This document shows, piece by piece, positions 13,614 through 25,271 of a stretch of DNA of 64,000 bases; the first letter of the stretch is position 1, and each line of letters starts with the position of its first letter. Source of the DNA: Scytalidium lignicola (Eukaryota > Ascomycota > Leotiomycetes); the NCBI GenBank assembly GCA_002812745.2, contig NCSJ02000079.1, positions 1-64,000 on the forward strand. Reading direction: 5' to 3'. The notes under the pieces are model-generated. The model was not told the DNA's origin and ran no database searches. It saw only the letters and a program-made list of their open reading frames with translations. Made by a program: the position numbers and the translations under genes.

Positions 13614-13937
13614 CTATTCCTCCTTCTTTTCCGTTAGAAATTCCTTAGGCAAAGTCATCCCTACTCTCCTAGCTGTCAATCTCACTCTCTCCTCCTCCTC
13701 CATGTCCATTCCTGGATTATACCTCTCCACTAGTGTAGCATACATCCTCTGCGCTTTTACGTATCGAAGATACTGCTCTGCTTCCACAATTGAACTTCGC
13801 GTCGTGGTTGATTCGATGCTTTCGCGGATGCGTTTCTGCAGAGGTGTGCGGGATCGCTCGGGAAGCGGTCGCGGTGGAAGTTCACGGAGGAAGGCTCTGT
13901 AAAGGGAGCGGAGTTTTGTGGGCGTCGCAGTGGACAT
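13614..13937 (-). CDS. FMC1: Mitochondrial ATP synthase assembly factor Fmc1 (LYR-type)
   Basis: Intronless, 107 residues. The protein opens MSTATPTKLRSLYRAFLREL, carrying the Leu-Tyr-Arg signature of the LYR family, and continues with the Fmc1-type helical block QYLRYVKAQRMYATLVERYN and the C-terminal motif LTARRVGMTLPKEF. In yeast, Fmc1 helps assemble the F1 sector of ATP synthase in the mitochondrial matrix. An upstream in-frame Met would add 60 poorly conserved residues; I chose the internal Met at 13937 because the LYR motif then sits at the expected distance from the N-terminus, as in this small family. It is divergent from the Mrx8-like GTPase with 235 bases between start codons. Confidence 0.85.
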   Translation of the reverse strand: MSTATPTKLRSLYRAFLRELPPRPLPERSRTPLQKRIRESIESTTTRSSIVEAEQYLRYVKAQRMYATLVERYNPGMDMEEEERVRLTARRVGMTLPKEFLTEKKEE

Positions 13938-14172
13938 TTTGATATCAGATGGAATGCGGTTGAGACTGAGGTTGAGGGTAGAGGTTGAGTGACGTTTTGG
14001 ATGGAATGCGAATCTAAGCATTTCGATGCACCGCGCTAGGGTACCGGTACGGTAAGTAGCTCTAGCTCTCCCGTGCAGGCCTTGTGAGGCACCATCCATG
14101 TTTCTTTTTCCAAGCATAGCATGTACACAGTCGCGACAGTTTCATAATACAGCGCAAGCTACTTTTTACTGA
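13938..14172. promoter_or_regulatory. Shared divergent promoter of FMC1 and the Mrx8-like GTPase
   Basis: Only 235 bases separate the two start codons, which face away from each other. Both proteins act in mitochondria, so coordinated expression is plausible but inferred. A near-palindromic GGTACCGGTACGG stretch at about 14040 is the most conspicuous sequence in it. Confidence 0.55.
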
Positions 14173-15144
14173 ATGGCAGACTTCTTCAAGTTGCAGCCAT
14201 GTCTTCGGGCGAGATGCTTTGAAGCTCTTGTGCTACGATGTCCGAGAAGATCAATCACAACTGCTGCTTCTCCAGCGCCCACTCCATCCAAACTCTCTAC
14301 CCCAAAACCACGCTCTCATCTGAACCTTCCTCCGACAGCACTCTCCTGGCACTGGGACACGCTGCCTCCGACCACCTCTCAATTGCTCCACGCCTCTGAG
14401 TTCTTCCAAACCCGTCCTCCGACCTTTCTCTGGTCTGCGCCAAAGTTTAGAATAATGTCCTTTGGGGATAGTCCTGAAGTTTGTTTCCTCGGACGCTCCA
14501 ACGTTGGAAAATCGTCGCTATTGAACGCATTATTGGGCAAGAATCTGGCGCACACAAGTTCCAAACGAGGACGGACAAGGGCCATGAATGCATTTGCAGT
14601 GGGAGGAGAGCAGGATAATGGGAAGAATAGACTAGTTGTGCTTGATATGCCGGGCTATGGTAAAGGAGGTAGAGCAGAGTGGGGAGAAGAGATTCTGAAG
14701 TACCTGGAGAAGAGAAAACAGCTTAAGAGGGCTTTTTTACTGGTAGATGCCGAGCATGGAATTAAGACCCGGGATAGACAGATTCTTGCTCTACTCAGAC
14801 AACAGGGCGTGCCATTTCAGATTATCTTAAGCAAGGTTGATAGGGTTTTGTTCCCAGGAAGTAGGATGCCTAGCGAGGGAGCTTTAGAGGCGAGACTTAC
14901 AGACCTGAGCAGGACGATAGAAACTGTAAAGAAGGAGGTCATTCCGAACACTGAGGATGATGGGGGTGGCCTTGGGGAAGTCATTGCTTGCAGTTCGGAG
15001 AAGTGGATTGAGGGCAAGCGACTAGGAATTGATGCTGTCAGATTTGCCATGCTGAGAGCGGCAGGACTGGAATTGGAGGCGAAGCCGAAGTTGGCACAAC
15101 CAGTCGAGATTGTCTCCCACGAGGACATCAAATATCTGCAATGA
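14173..15144 (+). CDS. MRX8: EngB/YihA-type mitochondrial GTPase (Mrx8-like)
   Basis: Intronless, 323 residues. The G1 motif GRSNVGKS is at 107-114, G3 DMPGYG at 158-163 and G4 SKVD at 220-223, the arrangement of TRAFAC-class EngB GTPases, which assist ribosome assembly. The Arg- and Ser-rich first 45 residues look like a mitochondrial targeting sequence, matching yeast Mrx8, which associates with mitochondrial ribosomes and supports translation. The insert at about 228-260 is longer than in bacterial EngB, as usual in fungi. It is divergent from FMC1. The family call is strong; the exact role in mitoribosome assembly or translation is inferred from yeast. Confidence 0.88.
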   Translation: MADFFKLQPCLRARCFEALVLRCPRRSITTAASPAPTPSKLSTPKPRSHLNLPPTALSWHWDTLPPTTSQLLHASEFFQTRPPTFLWSAPKFRIMSFGDSPEVCFLGRSNVGKSSLLNALLGKNLAHTSSKRGRTRAMNAFAVGGEQDNGKNRLVVLDMPGYGKGGRAEWGEEILKYLEKRKQLKRAFLLVDAEHGIKTRDRQILALLRQQGVPFQIILSKVDRVLFPGSRMPSEGALEARLTDLSRTIETVKKEVIPNTEDDGGGLGEVIACSSEKWIEGKRLGIDAVRFAMLRAAGLELEAKPKLAQPVEIVSHEDIKYLQ

Positions 15145-15741
15145 TGCATGTGGCGGATCACGGCATGAGGATAGGAATTCCACACGATATGTTACATGAT
15201 GGGGATGCGTTGGCAACATTTGCCATCTGCCATCTGCCAAGAGTTGCAAAAGGCCATAGGTTTGACGTAAAGAATCAGATAATGGGAGCAGTCTATGGCT
15301 GGAAGCCCCATGTTTAGGAGCTGAGATTGGACAGATATCCATATAGGAGAATCGACTGTAAAATTAGGCTTCTTTCATTAGAGGTGGTAATTATGCTAAA
15401 GCATGGGAAAATCCAGGGTTCTCGTCCAATGTTGTCGGGTACCTCGGCCGCTCATTCGTGGCGCTGAAATTTTCATTACTCTGGAGGTCGGACGTCGGAG
15501 TGTCACAGCTGACATCACTGTAAGGACATGACTAAGCGAACCTAACAGCGAGGCTGGTCCTGTATTCAGCCGATGGGCGTCAGTTAAATAGACTGACGCG
15601 CTCAATTTTGCTTGGACACAAGCTTCATTTGTCTATTTCTTTCAATTGAGTAAATGTCTGTGCTTCACGACATACCTCCATGTTCCCTAAACATCGATTC
15701 CCGAGTAGTTAAACCCTTGCCACGAGCCTTGTGCTGCCCCA
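15145..15741. other. Intergenic, tandem spacer
   Basis: Terminator side of the Mrx8-like gene followed by the promoter and leader of the ArAE transporter. No coding signal; pyrimidine-rich patches occur near 15630-15660 just ahead of the transporter. Confidence 0.55.
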
Positions 15742-18700
15742 ATGGCGAGCAATAACGACAATGGGCCAAATTCTAGCGCGGAGGCGCAAAAGGAAACCGA
15801 GGCCTTGAGTCCTGGGGGTACTATAGAAAATGAAAGGGGGAATGCCACAAATTCAAGCCCCAATGGCTCAAGAACTCCAAATCCAGAGCCGGGACAGAAA
15901 AGTGAGGCGGCTGCCCCTCCTTCCAAGATCAAGGTTTTCTGGAATAGCCTAGGGCTCGACATAGGAACCGTTTTGCTCATGTTCAAGTGTGTATATGATT
16001 CCAAGTGAGATAAAAAAATGTTCTAATACTTCTTGAAAGAGGCTCCGTTGCCCCAACAGTTGCAATTGCCTTTTACCAAGCTGACAAGGTTGCTGAAACC
16101 TTCGGAACCATTGGATACCTTGTTGCAATCGTTACTGTTCTCTCGGTTCCTATTATGCCGCGGGCTAAGTTTATACAGACCCTTTTCCTCAATATAATTG
16201 CTATCTGTATTGGAGCCGGTATGGCAATGCTAGGTGTCTGGAGCGGCATAAAAGCTCGTGAGCATACAACACCGCCAGGTGTTAGAGCTTTTTACAACTC
16301 TTCTCAAGCGGCTGTTTGTGCAGTATGGCTGTTTGCGAATATTTACTTCATCAATACTATGAGGGCTAAAATTGCTCCTCTGCAGTTTCCTGTGATGTAT
16401 TTGGAATAACTCTTTTCTCTAATACCTTGATTTTGGATACTGACATATATGCATAGGCTGTATAGTATCTTCACTAACGTCGCCTTCACCTATGGCCCTA
16501 TCTTCGCGAGTGTTGACCAAGCAAGGGCGTTTATCAAGCAGTTACTCGAAGCATTTTTGACCGCATTTGGCATTGCTACCGCGGTGAATCTATTTGTTAT
16601 CCCTATAACTTCTCGCACTGTCGTTTTCAAGGAAACGGCAGCATATATTACTGGTATCAGGCAGATGATGAAAGCCGAGTCTGCCTATCTCCAAAGTTTG
16701 GAAAGGAGTGATATGTTTTCTCCTGCAGAAGACAAAGACAATAGGAAGGATGGCAAGAAAATGAAGCCTACTGCAAGCCCTGAGACACAAGCCTTAAAGA
16801 GTGCTGTAGCTAGTATGATCGCTCTACACGGGAAAATGTATGGTGACATCCCTTTTGCAAAGAGAGAAGTGGCTTGGGGAAAGCTAGGCCCACATGATAT
16901 CGATGCCATCTATGAACACTTCCGATCAATTCTGATTCCTCTTGTGGCAATGAGTACTATCACAGATATATTCGAACGGATCGCTGAGAGGCGAGGATGG
17001 AGGGACGTTCCTCAATCGACTATTGCCGAACCCTGGGAGCACCAAGATGAATCCAAAAAGGAGGAAGAAAAGAGGATTTGGAATGAGATCATGAAGACTT
17101 TGCATGAGCCTTTTGGCCTTGTTTTTACAGCATTGGATCAGGCCGTTGAACACGTTGGTTATACGTTGGAGCTCATTCCTAAACCAAAGGAAAAGAAAAA
17201 GACTAGCGAGGAAGATGTTGAAGCAAAGGGTAATGAGGCTAAACCTGGCGAACCTGGATTTGCAAAGTATTTGGATCAAAAGTTGAAAGATTTCTATGAA
17301 AGTCGCGGTTCCTCTTTACGTGCTTGGGCCAGTACCAAAGGGTTATCCAGTGGTTCATGGGATTCCTCCTCAGGATCACCCCCTCCTGGTTTGGATTTTA
17401 CGCCAGATGAGGCCCAACATCGCCGAGACCAGCAGCAATTATATCTTCTCCTATACCTGGAGCATCTCCTGTACTGTATAGGAGCTTCAATTCAAAAGTT
17501 TGTCGAATTCGCTGACAAGAAGGTCGAGGACGGCAGCATGAAGAAGAATCGCCTGATTCTACCGGGTCAGCGTCGTATACGGAAATGGATCATGAACATT
17601 GGTCGGGAAGACGTTAACATCGACCATGATTCTCCCGATTCAATGGAAACAGGCAATCAGAACGTCTACATGGGGGCCGGGTTTAATCCTAAGAAAGACC
17701 CTGAACATCTACCACCGACAACTTCTTGGCAACGTTTTGGAAATGGAGTTAGGACAATTCCCAGGTTTTTAGCCAGTCCGGAATCTGCATTTGGATTCAG
17801 AGTCGCATGTGCTACACTTAGCATTGGTATGTAGCAGGTGGCTATTTGATAAGATCCTACTAACTATATTTTCCTCCAGGTATTATAGCTTACCTTGAGC
17901 ACACGATTGACTTCTTTGTGAGACAACGACTTGTCTGGGCCATGATAATTATTGCCATTGGTAAGGAAATTCTCTGATCATGCCTTCCAAGCATCCCCGT
18001 CAATTCTGACTTTAGCTAGGAATGTCAATGACCTCAGGTCAATCGTTCTTTGGATTTTTTGGACGTATTGCAGGAACCGTGTTAGCCATGGTTTTTTCAA
18101 TAGTTATTTGGTACATTCCTGATCAGCAGACTGCTGGTGTTATTGTTATTCTATGGCTTTTCATCTTCCTCGAGATGTACCTCTTCATCAAGTTCCCTCG
18201 TCTCATCGCCACATGGATTGTCTGCATTGTAACACAGGTTTTGATTATTGGATATGAACTTCAAGTTAAGAAAATTGGTCAGCAGCTTTCTGCTGCTACT
18301 GGTCAGCCTTATTATGCGTGAGTGACCCCTATGTTTATAAGCGGATTGTATATCTCGAGACTAATATAGCTTCAAGCATCTTCGAACTTGCGCCTTATAG
18401 ATTAGCCACTGTAGCAGCTGGATCCTTTGTTGCATTCATCTGGACAATTTTCCCATATCCAATATCAGATCGTAGCTGGCTCCGCAAAGACCTCGGATCT
18501 ACCCTCTATTTACTCGCAAACTACTATAGCATAGTCCATTCAACCCTCACTGCAAGGATGCATGACACAGAAGGCGATTTAGACAATAAGGATAGCCCTG
18601 GGCATCGCCTTGAGAAAGTGCGCCACAAGATATTTGGCAAGTTGCTTATGCTCTTACCTTCGTTGCGTCAGCATTCGGATTGGCAGAAATGGGAGATATC

Positions 18701-19300
18701 AGTTGGAGGCAAGTTTCCTAGAGAAACCTATGATGCTATCACTCTGAGAGCTACAAAGTATGTATCCTCCTTTGTGCCACTGAGCCGATTAGGACTGATC
18801 TTTAACCGTCGTGCAGTATCATGCACTACCTCTCACTAGTTTCTTATGCATCCCAAGCCTGGGCAAGCAACTCACAGCATCTCTTCCCCAACAGCGATAA
18901 CACCTCTAGGAGAGCGTGGATTAACGACTTAGCTTCCCTCGTTGATAGTATTGATCCAACTAGCCAACAAATAACCTCCATCCTTTCCCTGCTCTCGGCC
19001 TCCGTTCGCACGGGTTCACCATTACCGCCTTTCATGGATATACCTAAGCCATACCAACTTAGTCGCCGCTTAGAGGCGCTCGACAAAGGGATCCTAGATG
19101 CTAAGCACCTGGAGGAACCGGGCTATAGCACTTATGCTGTTTTACAGGTTGCAAGTAGTATGATTAGTGATGATTTAACAAGGATGGTGGATGATGTTCG
19201 GGACTTGGTTGGCGAGACGGATTTCTCCTTCAAGGTTTCTATGAGTGAGACCAGCATTGATTCGAGTGGCCTGGGGTCTCAAAAAGGAAAAAGGGATTGA
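15742..19300 (+). CDS. ArAE-family (aromatic acid exporter-like, BRE4-related) membrane transporter
   Basis: Seven exons (15742-15988, 16042-16396, 16457-17826, 17880-17960, 18020-18317, 18377-18757, 18817-19300), phase-consistent, 989 residues. After a polar N-terminus rich in Asn, Ser and Glu comes a first bundle of hydrophobic segments (about residues 75-190, e.g. TLFLNIIAICIGAGMAML), a long cytosolic loop with Lys/Glu-rich helices, then a second bundle (about 565-700, e.g. GVIVILWLFIFLEMYLFIKF) and the conserved LAPYRLATVAAGSF motif before a C-terminal soluble part. This two-bundle architecture is that of fungal ArAE_2/DUF2421 proteins related to yeast Bre4 and bacterial fusaric-acid resistance transporters. 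The substrate is unknown. The acceptor of exon 6 (TTCAAG) is weak but is the only one restoring LAPYRLATV in frame. Confidence 0.8.
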
Positions 19301-19866
19301 TTTTGTGTCAATCCCGACCACGCCATGGCGATTACTCATTATGTTAGGGTTGTAAAGGCTCTGATAATGAAGCGTATAATTTTGTATGACATGATATCTT
19401 GATCTATCCGATTTACAATAGATAGAATGACATTTTGTTGACTAAATATGCTATTTTCTTGATCCAAGTCTTCATTCCTTCAGTCCCCAATTCCAGCTAG
19501 CCAGTGCGTAGAGGTTTTTGTCCAAACCTTCTGACGCAAGTGTAACAAAACTTTCTGTCCTCCGCAATGCGTTGTCTCGTTCACTATAAGGGATATCTCG
19601 AACCTCAGATCAAATTGGCCAAGACACTTGGAATTAGTTCATTGGCTACCTCTCCGCTCTGTACATACTCATACAAGGTACATCTAGGTAATCCAAAAAA
19701 GCACTCAAGATTTCCCCTCCTAGAAACGCCGTGCCAACCATGTCCAGGCCTTTTCGCTGAAATAACACTGAATGATGAAAAAGCCTTCAATCGTACCCAA
19801 TCATATCTTCCTTATACTACGTCAGAAGCAACAGTTTCCCCTTTCCTTCACTGCCGGAAAGGCAAA
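19301..19866. other. Intergenic between convergent genes
   Basis: 3' flanks of the ArAE transporter (+) and SEC3 (-). A 106-codon plus-strand frame at 19567-19887 overlaps the SEC3 end and has no recognisable domain, so I leave it uncalled. Confidence 0.55.
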
Positions 19867-22800
19867 TTATCTCTTAAAAGCACTTGAAACCTCGGCCTTC
19901 GTCCACTCCACAATAATCTCCCCATCATATACATTCCGACTGACAGTTAGAATGCGATCTTCGACCTTCTCGTAATACTTCTCGCAATTTTGCAATACTT
20001 TGAACACTAAGCTTCGACTCAAACCAGGATCATCTGCATCTCCAAAGTGCTTCTCAACTCTCTTCTTCAGAGTTTCGATACCACGCCTGATTTCCTTGGA
20101 ATCATACCCCGCCAGGATCTTCTTAAATGTCGCTTTGGAGTGACTTGGCATGCTAGCGATCTTTGATAAGGAATCACCAGGCTGACGTGATTGCATAAGA
20201 CTTTCTGTGCTCTCGAGGAAGTCGAGAAGCTTTCCTAGAGGCCGTCGAATGACCGCACCAAGGTAGAGAGACATATGCTCTTCCATTTCCTGGTTTGCGT
20301 TCTCGTTCCATTCTTCTAAGACGGGGTTTGATCGAGTGTCGACTTCCTCTAAGTAATGGTTCATATTTTCAATCAGAAGAATTTGGTAGTTCAGCGCCTC
20401 TTTATCTTCAGGATCTGCGCCTGCAGTCTGAGCGGCAGGATTCTCTCGGGCGATGACTTTAAGAGACTCAAACATAGTTTTGATAATGCGAGCATATGCT
20501 TGATTTACTGTTTGCCTGATGTCAAGATTGACCGATGTAACTAGCATTGTCTCTAACGATAGAGAGAATGAGGGGAAGATGCGCATAAATGCAATAACTC
20601 CCTTGCGTTTATTGATCTTGACTTTGGTCTCTTCGATTGCGCGGATTTGTTCATCAAGAAATTTATTGAATAGGCCAAGGAGTCGACTATGTGCCTTTTG
20701 AAGAGTACGTGTAAGGAATTCTTGATTTGACTCTTCAAGATCAACTAATTTGCGCTCAATGGCAGCTATGACACCAACACCTTGCCTAAGATTCGTTAGT
20801 AGGAATCAAACAAAGCTATGTAGACTCTGACTTACAAAGGATCGTTCTGAAGAGACCAATCGACAAGGGATTGAATATCCGGAGGAAAGAATGTGTAGAT
20901 CTCGTCCATGTACTGGACCACCTGCTTAGCTAGATCTCGATTGGGTTCCATTACTCTAGGTCTTTTCAAATCAGAACCGCGTCGCACTTCCGGAGATGCA
21001 GATCCAACGGTTTCCGCAAAATCTTGCTGTTCAAGGGAGGAAATATGGAAGAATTCTACCAAGAAGTTTTGCTCCATACACAGAATTGGTATCATTTCGT
21101 CGAGAACCCCTGTGAACACTTCATACGGCTGTAATCGACCGTCTGAAGATCTGTCGATATTTATTTTGCTGGAGTTGTCGGGTCTCAAACTCTTTGCGAG
21201 AGTCTGGCTTCGTTTAACCGTCAACTTGCGAGCAGTAGTTGCAATGCCCTCGGTCTGCTTTTCAATCTGAGACGTGAATAGCAAGTCGCCCTCGTCTCCA
21301 CTAGACTTTTTGGCAATACGCTTCCATGAAAACACAGCATCCCTGAATTCGTCCTGGTACAATGGCTTGCAAACCATATCGTAGGTCTTAATCAACTCTT
21401 CCCATTCAGGGTGATCAACCTCGCGTGCAAACAGCATCAAGGGACTGTATCTCCACAAAACATTGCGTGAGAGATCATGATTGCGTGGATCAAGCTTAGC
21501 TTTACCAGCACTCCGAGCGAGATTATTACCCTTCTCGCGCTCCAAAGCTTTTCGCGTCTCATCGATGGCGGCTCCAAACTTGACTTGTAAGAAAGGTTTA
21601 AGCCTGCGAAGAAACTGAGCGATCTCGGTCTTATATACGCCTTTCTTTTCTTGAAGGACACGCATGCTTCCGATTTCACTGTTAGCAAAGCCTGCAGATT
21701 TTCCATATCCATCTTCACTCGGTCTTGGGGTCGCAGAGCCATTAGATGGATCGATTGTCATCATTGCCTTGAAAATCTTTGCGAGAGCGTTTTCAATTTC
21801 CTCCAACCCGCGTGGAGATTCTAGAGAGGCTTCACGAAGGCTATCAAGCTCAGATGAAGGAATGGAGACTGTATCAAGAAGAGACTGCAGCTCCGCTTGG
21901 AGAAGTTTCTGATTGGCTGCTTGAACCTGAAGACCCTGAGATTGCGCTTCAATATATGCGATGTCTTCAGTCAGAGTCTAGGTACCTATTAGTGTGACGA
22001 CTTAAGAATTAGATATTCTGCGTATACTTACATCTAGCTCGACCAGGTAAAGCGTAAACAGGTTGTCAAGCTCTTCACATTCAGCAACGCATTGATCAAT
22101 GCCCTTTTTGATGCCTTCGATTCTATCATCTTCTTCATCAAAGCGGGCCAGCCAACCACCTGTTTGTGCTTTGTTAAGCTCTCGTTCGATTTCTTCCTTC
22201 ATGTGATCAATATTCGCAGTACGGATGCCTTCACCACTGTAACCAAATTCATCCCAGAAATTCACAATCTCTTCGCCCTTGCCCTGCAAAATGCTAGAGT
22301 CAATGCCGAGGAAGGTTAGTTCTTTTTGCATCATTTCAGCAGCTGGCCTTGGGCGTTTAGTCTCTCTGGGTTTTGCTCTCTCCTTTTCTTTCTCCTTTTC
22401 CTTTTCCTTCTCTGATGTGAGATTATCTTCCTTCGGTTTTGGTAGAGGCTCACCACTAGCTGGTCGGGATTGTGGGATGGTAATTTTCACTTCCGGTACG
22501 CCATTGCTAGCGTTGTCTTGAACTCCCCGATCAGGAGTTTTGTCAGTGGCAGCTTTTGCATTGTTCTCAGATGGTGTTCGAATAAGAGAAGGAGCTGGGA
22601 TCACACTTGTAATACCGTCTGGCCCTTCCGTTGTCTTTTTTTGAGCTACACGAAGTCGCTCAGCAGCTCCTCCAGCCCGTGGTTTGAAAGCTGAAGCAGT
22701 CTTGGCCGCTTTCAGGAAGGTGCTTGCTATGTCGGCCTTCGATTTCTTCTTGATCATGGGTCCAAGCCCAGGGCGAGTCTCTTCTTCTTCTTCCGGCTCG

Positions 22801-24440
22801 GCTGGGGAGTCAGGGGATGCAATTGGCGCAGCAGCAGCAGTAGACGATGGTGACATTGGTGTTGGTTCAGGCGGCAAACTGGGTGTAGCTATATTTTCTA
22901 AGGGTGCGGGCTCTTTACTTATAATTTGCTCACGAAGGTTATCTGTAACGGGTCGAGAGGGCTCAGTGGCGACGGTCTCAGCGATAGGACGAGAGGGAAT
23001 ATCACTGTCGAGCTTGTTTGCCAGGCTTCCCCCAAATTGGTCTACAACCCTTGGTTGTGTACGTTCGTCATTTCGCTGTGGAGAACGCATATCGTCTCGT
23101 CTCATACCCGGGCTAGCTAGAGGAGCAGGTATCATGGGGTCGTTGTACCCTAGACCTCGTTGATGAGGATCACTGCCAGTAGGCATTGGTGGCCTACGTC
23201 TTTCAGGTGGTATTGCTAGAGGAGCAGGTATTGGGGGTGCATCATTGAACAGATCTTTAGGACCAGTAAAGCCACGATCAGGGGTTGTTGCTCTCTGCGA
23301 GGTTGGAGTAGTACTACGGTCTTGAAATCTGCCAGGCGTACTTGGTGTACCACTAGGGCCGCCGCGGGAACGAGGAGGCAAGCTTGCAACGTCATCCGAC
23401 CTTGCGAAAGAGTCCTGACTTTGATTATTGTTTGCCAATCTGCGCAAGCTCGACAAAGGTTGCTGCGAAGGCACAGCAGTAGAGTCAAGACTGCTATTAG
23501 AGGATTCGTCGCGCCGGGAACGTGTTGTTGGTCGTGAGGTCTGGGGGGTGAATGGTCGAGATCCGTTATACTGCAGTTGACCTTGTGGACGCGGCGTTTC
23601 ATCCCGGCTTCTCTGACCACCCGGTAATTGATCGCGAGATGGCGATGGTCTTAATGCTCTGTCAGGAGGTACAGCAGGAGCTTGTAATGATGTAGGTAGA
23701 TTTGGTGGTTGCAATGATGTAGGCAAGTTAGGAGGTTGCAATGATGCCGGTAGACTAGGTGCTTGAGGGCGGGCTGGCGTGGAAAGACCGAGTAATTGAT
23801 CTCTTTCCTTAGTATCGAAGCCGATGAGTTCTGGAATCTTACCGCCAGTGTATTTGGTGTAGATCTTAACTAGACTCGCAATAAAGAACTGCTTTTCTTT
23901 CTGGGTGTTTGCCTGCCAATAATATGGTTTACCCAGGACAGCAATAAAACCAACACTCCCTGCCCACTGCTTAAACTGTTCCTCTTGCGCATTGGCGGGA
24001 TTCGAACCATTGAAAGACTGCACGGCTGACAATTCATCCATATTCCAGGTTTTACCGATAGAGAACGTCCCATTCGTATTTTCCCGTGCTTTATGCAAAC
24101 GGACACGACCCGACTTCCGCACAGCGACAATTATTAGCCTGGGTTTCTTTCCTTCTGGACGAGACTCCGGGGGAGGAGGGGATGATGGATACGCTGAATC
24201 TTCGAGGATTCGGATGTGTGTAATGTAAGACTCTGATACTATAGCTCCAGATATTAGCTACACCTAACAATCATGACTGTGGTAGCACAGGTGGGGTTTG
24301 CTCATACATGATCCATCTGAATCCTTCTTAGAGAAGCAGCTTTCCACAATCCTTCGTTTTTCATCCTCAAATTTCTCCGCCCTGCTCATACCACTACTAC
24401 CGTTGATCCCACCAGCTCCATTCTGAGCTGTACGATCCAT
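19867..24440 (-). CDS. SEC3: Exocyst complex subunit Sec3
   Basis: Four exons (24440-24308, 24238-22032, 21977-20836, 20785-19867), phase-consistent, 1466 residues. The N-terminus holds the Sec3 PIP2-binding PH-like domain (about 48-170, with YITHIRILED, RLIIVAVRKSG and YYWQANTQKEKQFFIASL). A long Pro/Ser/Arg-rich linker follows, including three 9-residue PNLPTSLQP-like repeats, then a charged KEKEKEKEKE helix. After this comes the conserved coiled-coil region (LTEDIAYIEAQSQGLQVQ, about 780-800) and the helical exocyst rods to the C-terminus. In fungi Sec3 tethers secretory vesicles at growing hyphal tips by binding phosphoinositides and Rho/Cdc42 GTPases. It is divergent from the SRP40-like gene and convergent with the ArAE transporter. 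Confidence 0.92.
23682..23762 (-). repeat. 27-base tandem repeat, three copies, in SEC3
   Basis: Three head-to-tail 27-base units (23682-23708, 23709-23735, 23736-23762) encode near-identical nine-residue units PNLPTSLQP in the disordered linker of Sec3. The unit length is a multiple of three, so copy changes keep the frame. Confidence 0.85.
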
Positions 24441-25271
24441 TTGGTGAAACCAGGTCGGTCCTCGGCGAATTTAAGATGTGACGCTTTCGATCATCAGCAA
24501 TCTCGATGCTGCTGATAAGATCTGCCTAAGTCTTGTGCAGTAAATCCGGTAGCATAGCTAGGGGTCGCGCCGCAAACCCCTAAGCAAAGCTCTTCCAAGG
24601 CGTATATGTATATACAGAGAGAAATGTACAGAGTCGGGGGTTGCGAGATCTTGGCACGTTCACTGGCAGACTGGCTTAAGTCAACTGCGGCTAACGGTTG
24701 AGCGGATAGACCACTCACGCAGGCATTCACCCCGGTTGCCTCAGAGCTATCAGGGTCCGTGCACTGACAGTTTGAAAGTCGTCTTGGAAATCTCCCTTCC
24801 GGCATAATTCGCCCAGTCCATTCCCAAATGCAGCTGCGTCACAAATGCGTCGTGAAATAAGTAGATTTTTATAGATATGGCGCCGTCAGTACTCTAGCTA
24901 AATTTCGGGATTCCAAACAGCGAGCCTGGGCTTTTCAGTGCAAGATTCTGTACGAATACCGTCCTATAACATTATCATAATTGGCAACTATCCCATTACA
25001 GTAGAAGCACAGTACAAATATCAACAGTAGATCGTCAAGCAAAGCAGCCAATAATAAGAATCCCCTCTTACTGATAGTCCAGCAGTTCTCTGTGGGCAGT
25101 CAGCGGGGCTTGAAGTCTTAGCTGCAGCTAGTGTGGTTTAGGTTAGCTCCCGCCTCTCGCTTAGCCCTTTTTCTCTGCGAAAGTTATCACACCTCCGAAT
25201 TTTTTTGATAACTCTGAGAGCGGACTTGAAATCACTTTCAATCCAACGTGTAGCATTCCCAGACACTGGTA
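24441..25271. other. Divergent promoter region of SEC3 and the SRP40-like gene
   Basis: 831 bases between two start codons pointing apart. It contains repeated ACAGTA motifs at about 24997-25030 and a TATATGTATATA stretch at about 24604. The 103-codon minus-strand frame at 24494-24805 shows no domain and is not called. Confidence 0.5.

Noticed and set aside
22684..23163. 159-codon plus-strand frame inside SEC3
   Set aside because: Antisense to the Sec3 linker, which is phase-consistent with conserved domains on both sides.
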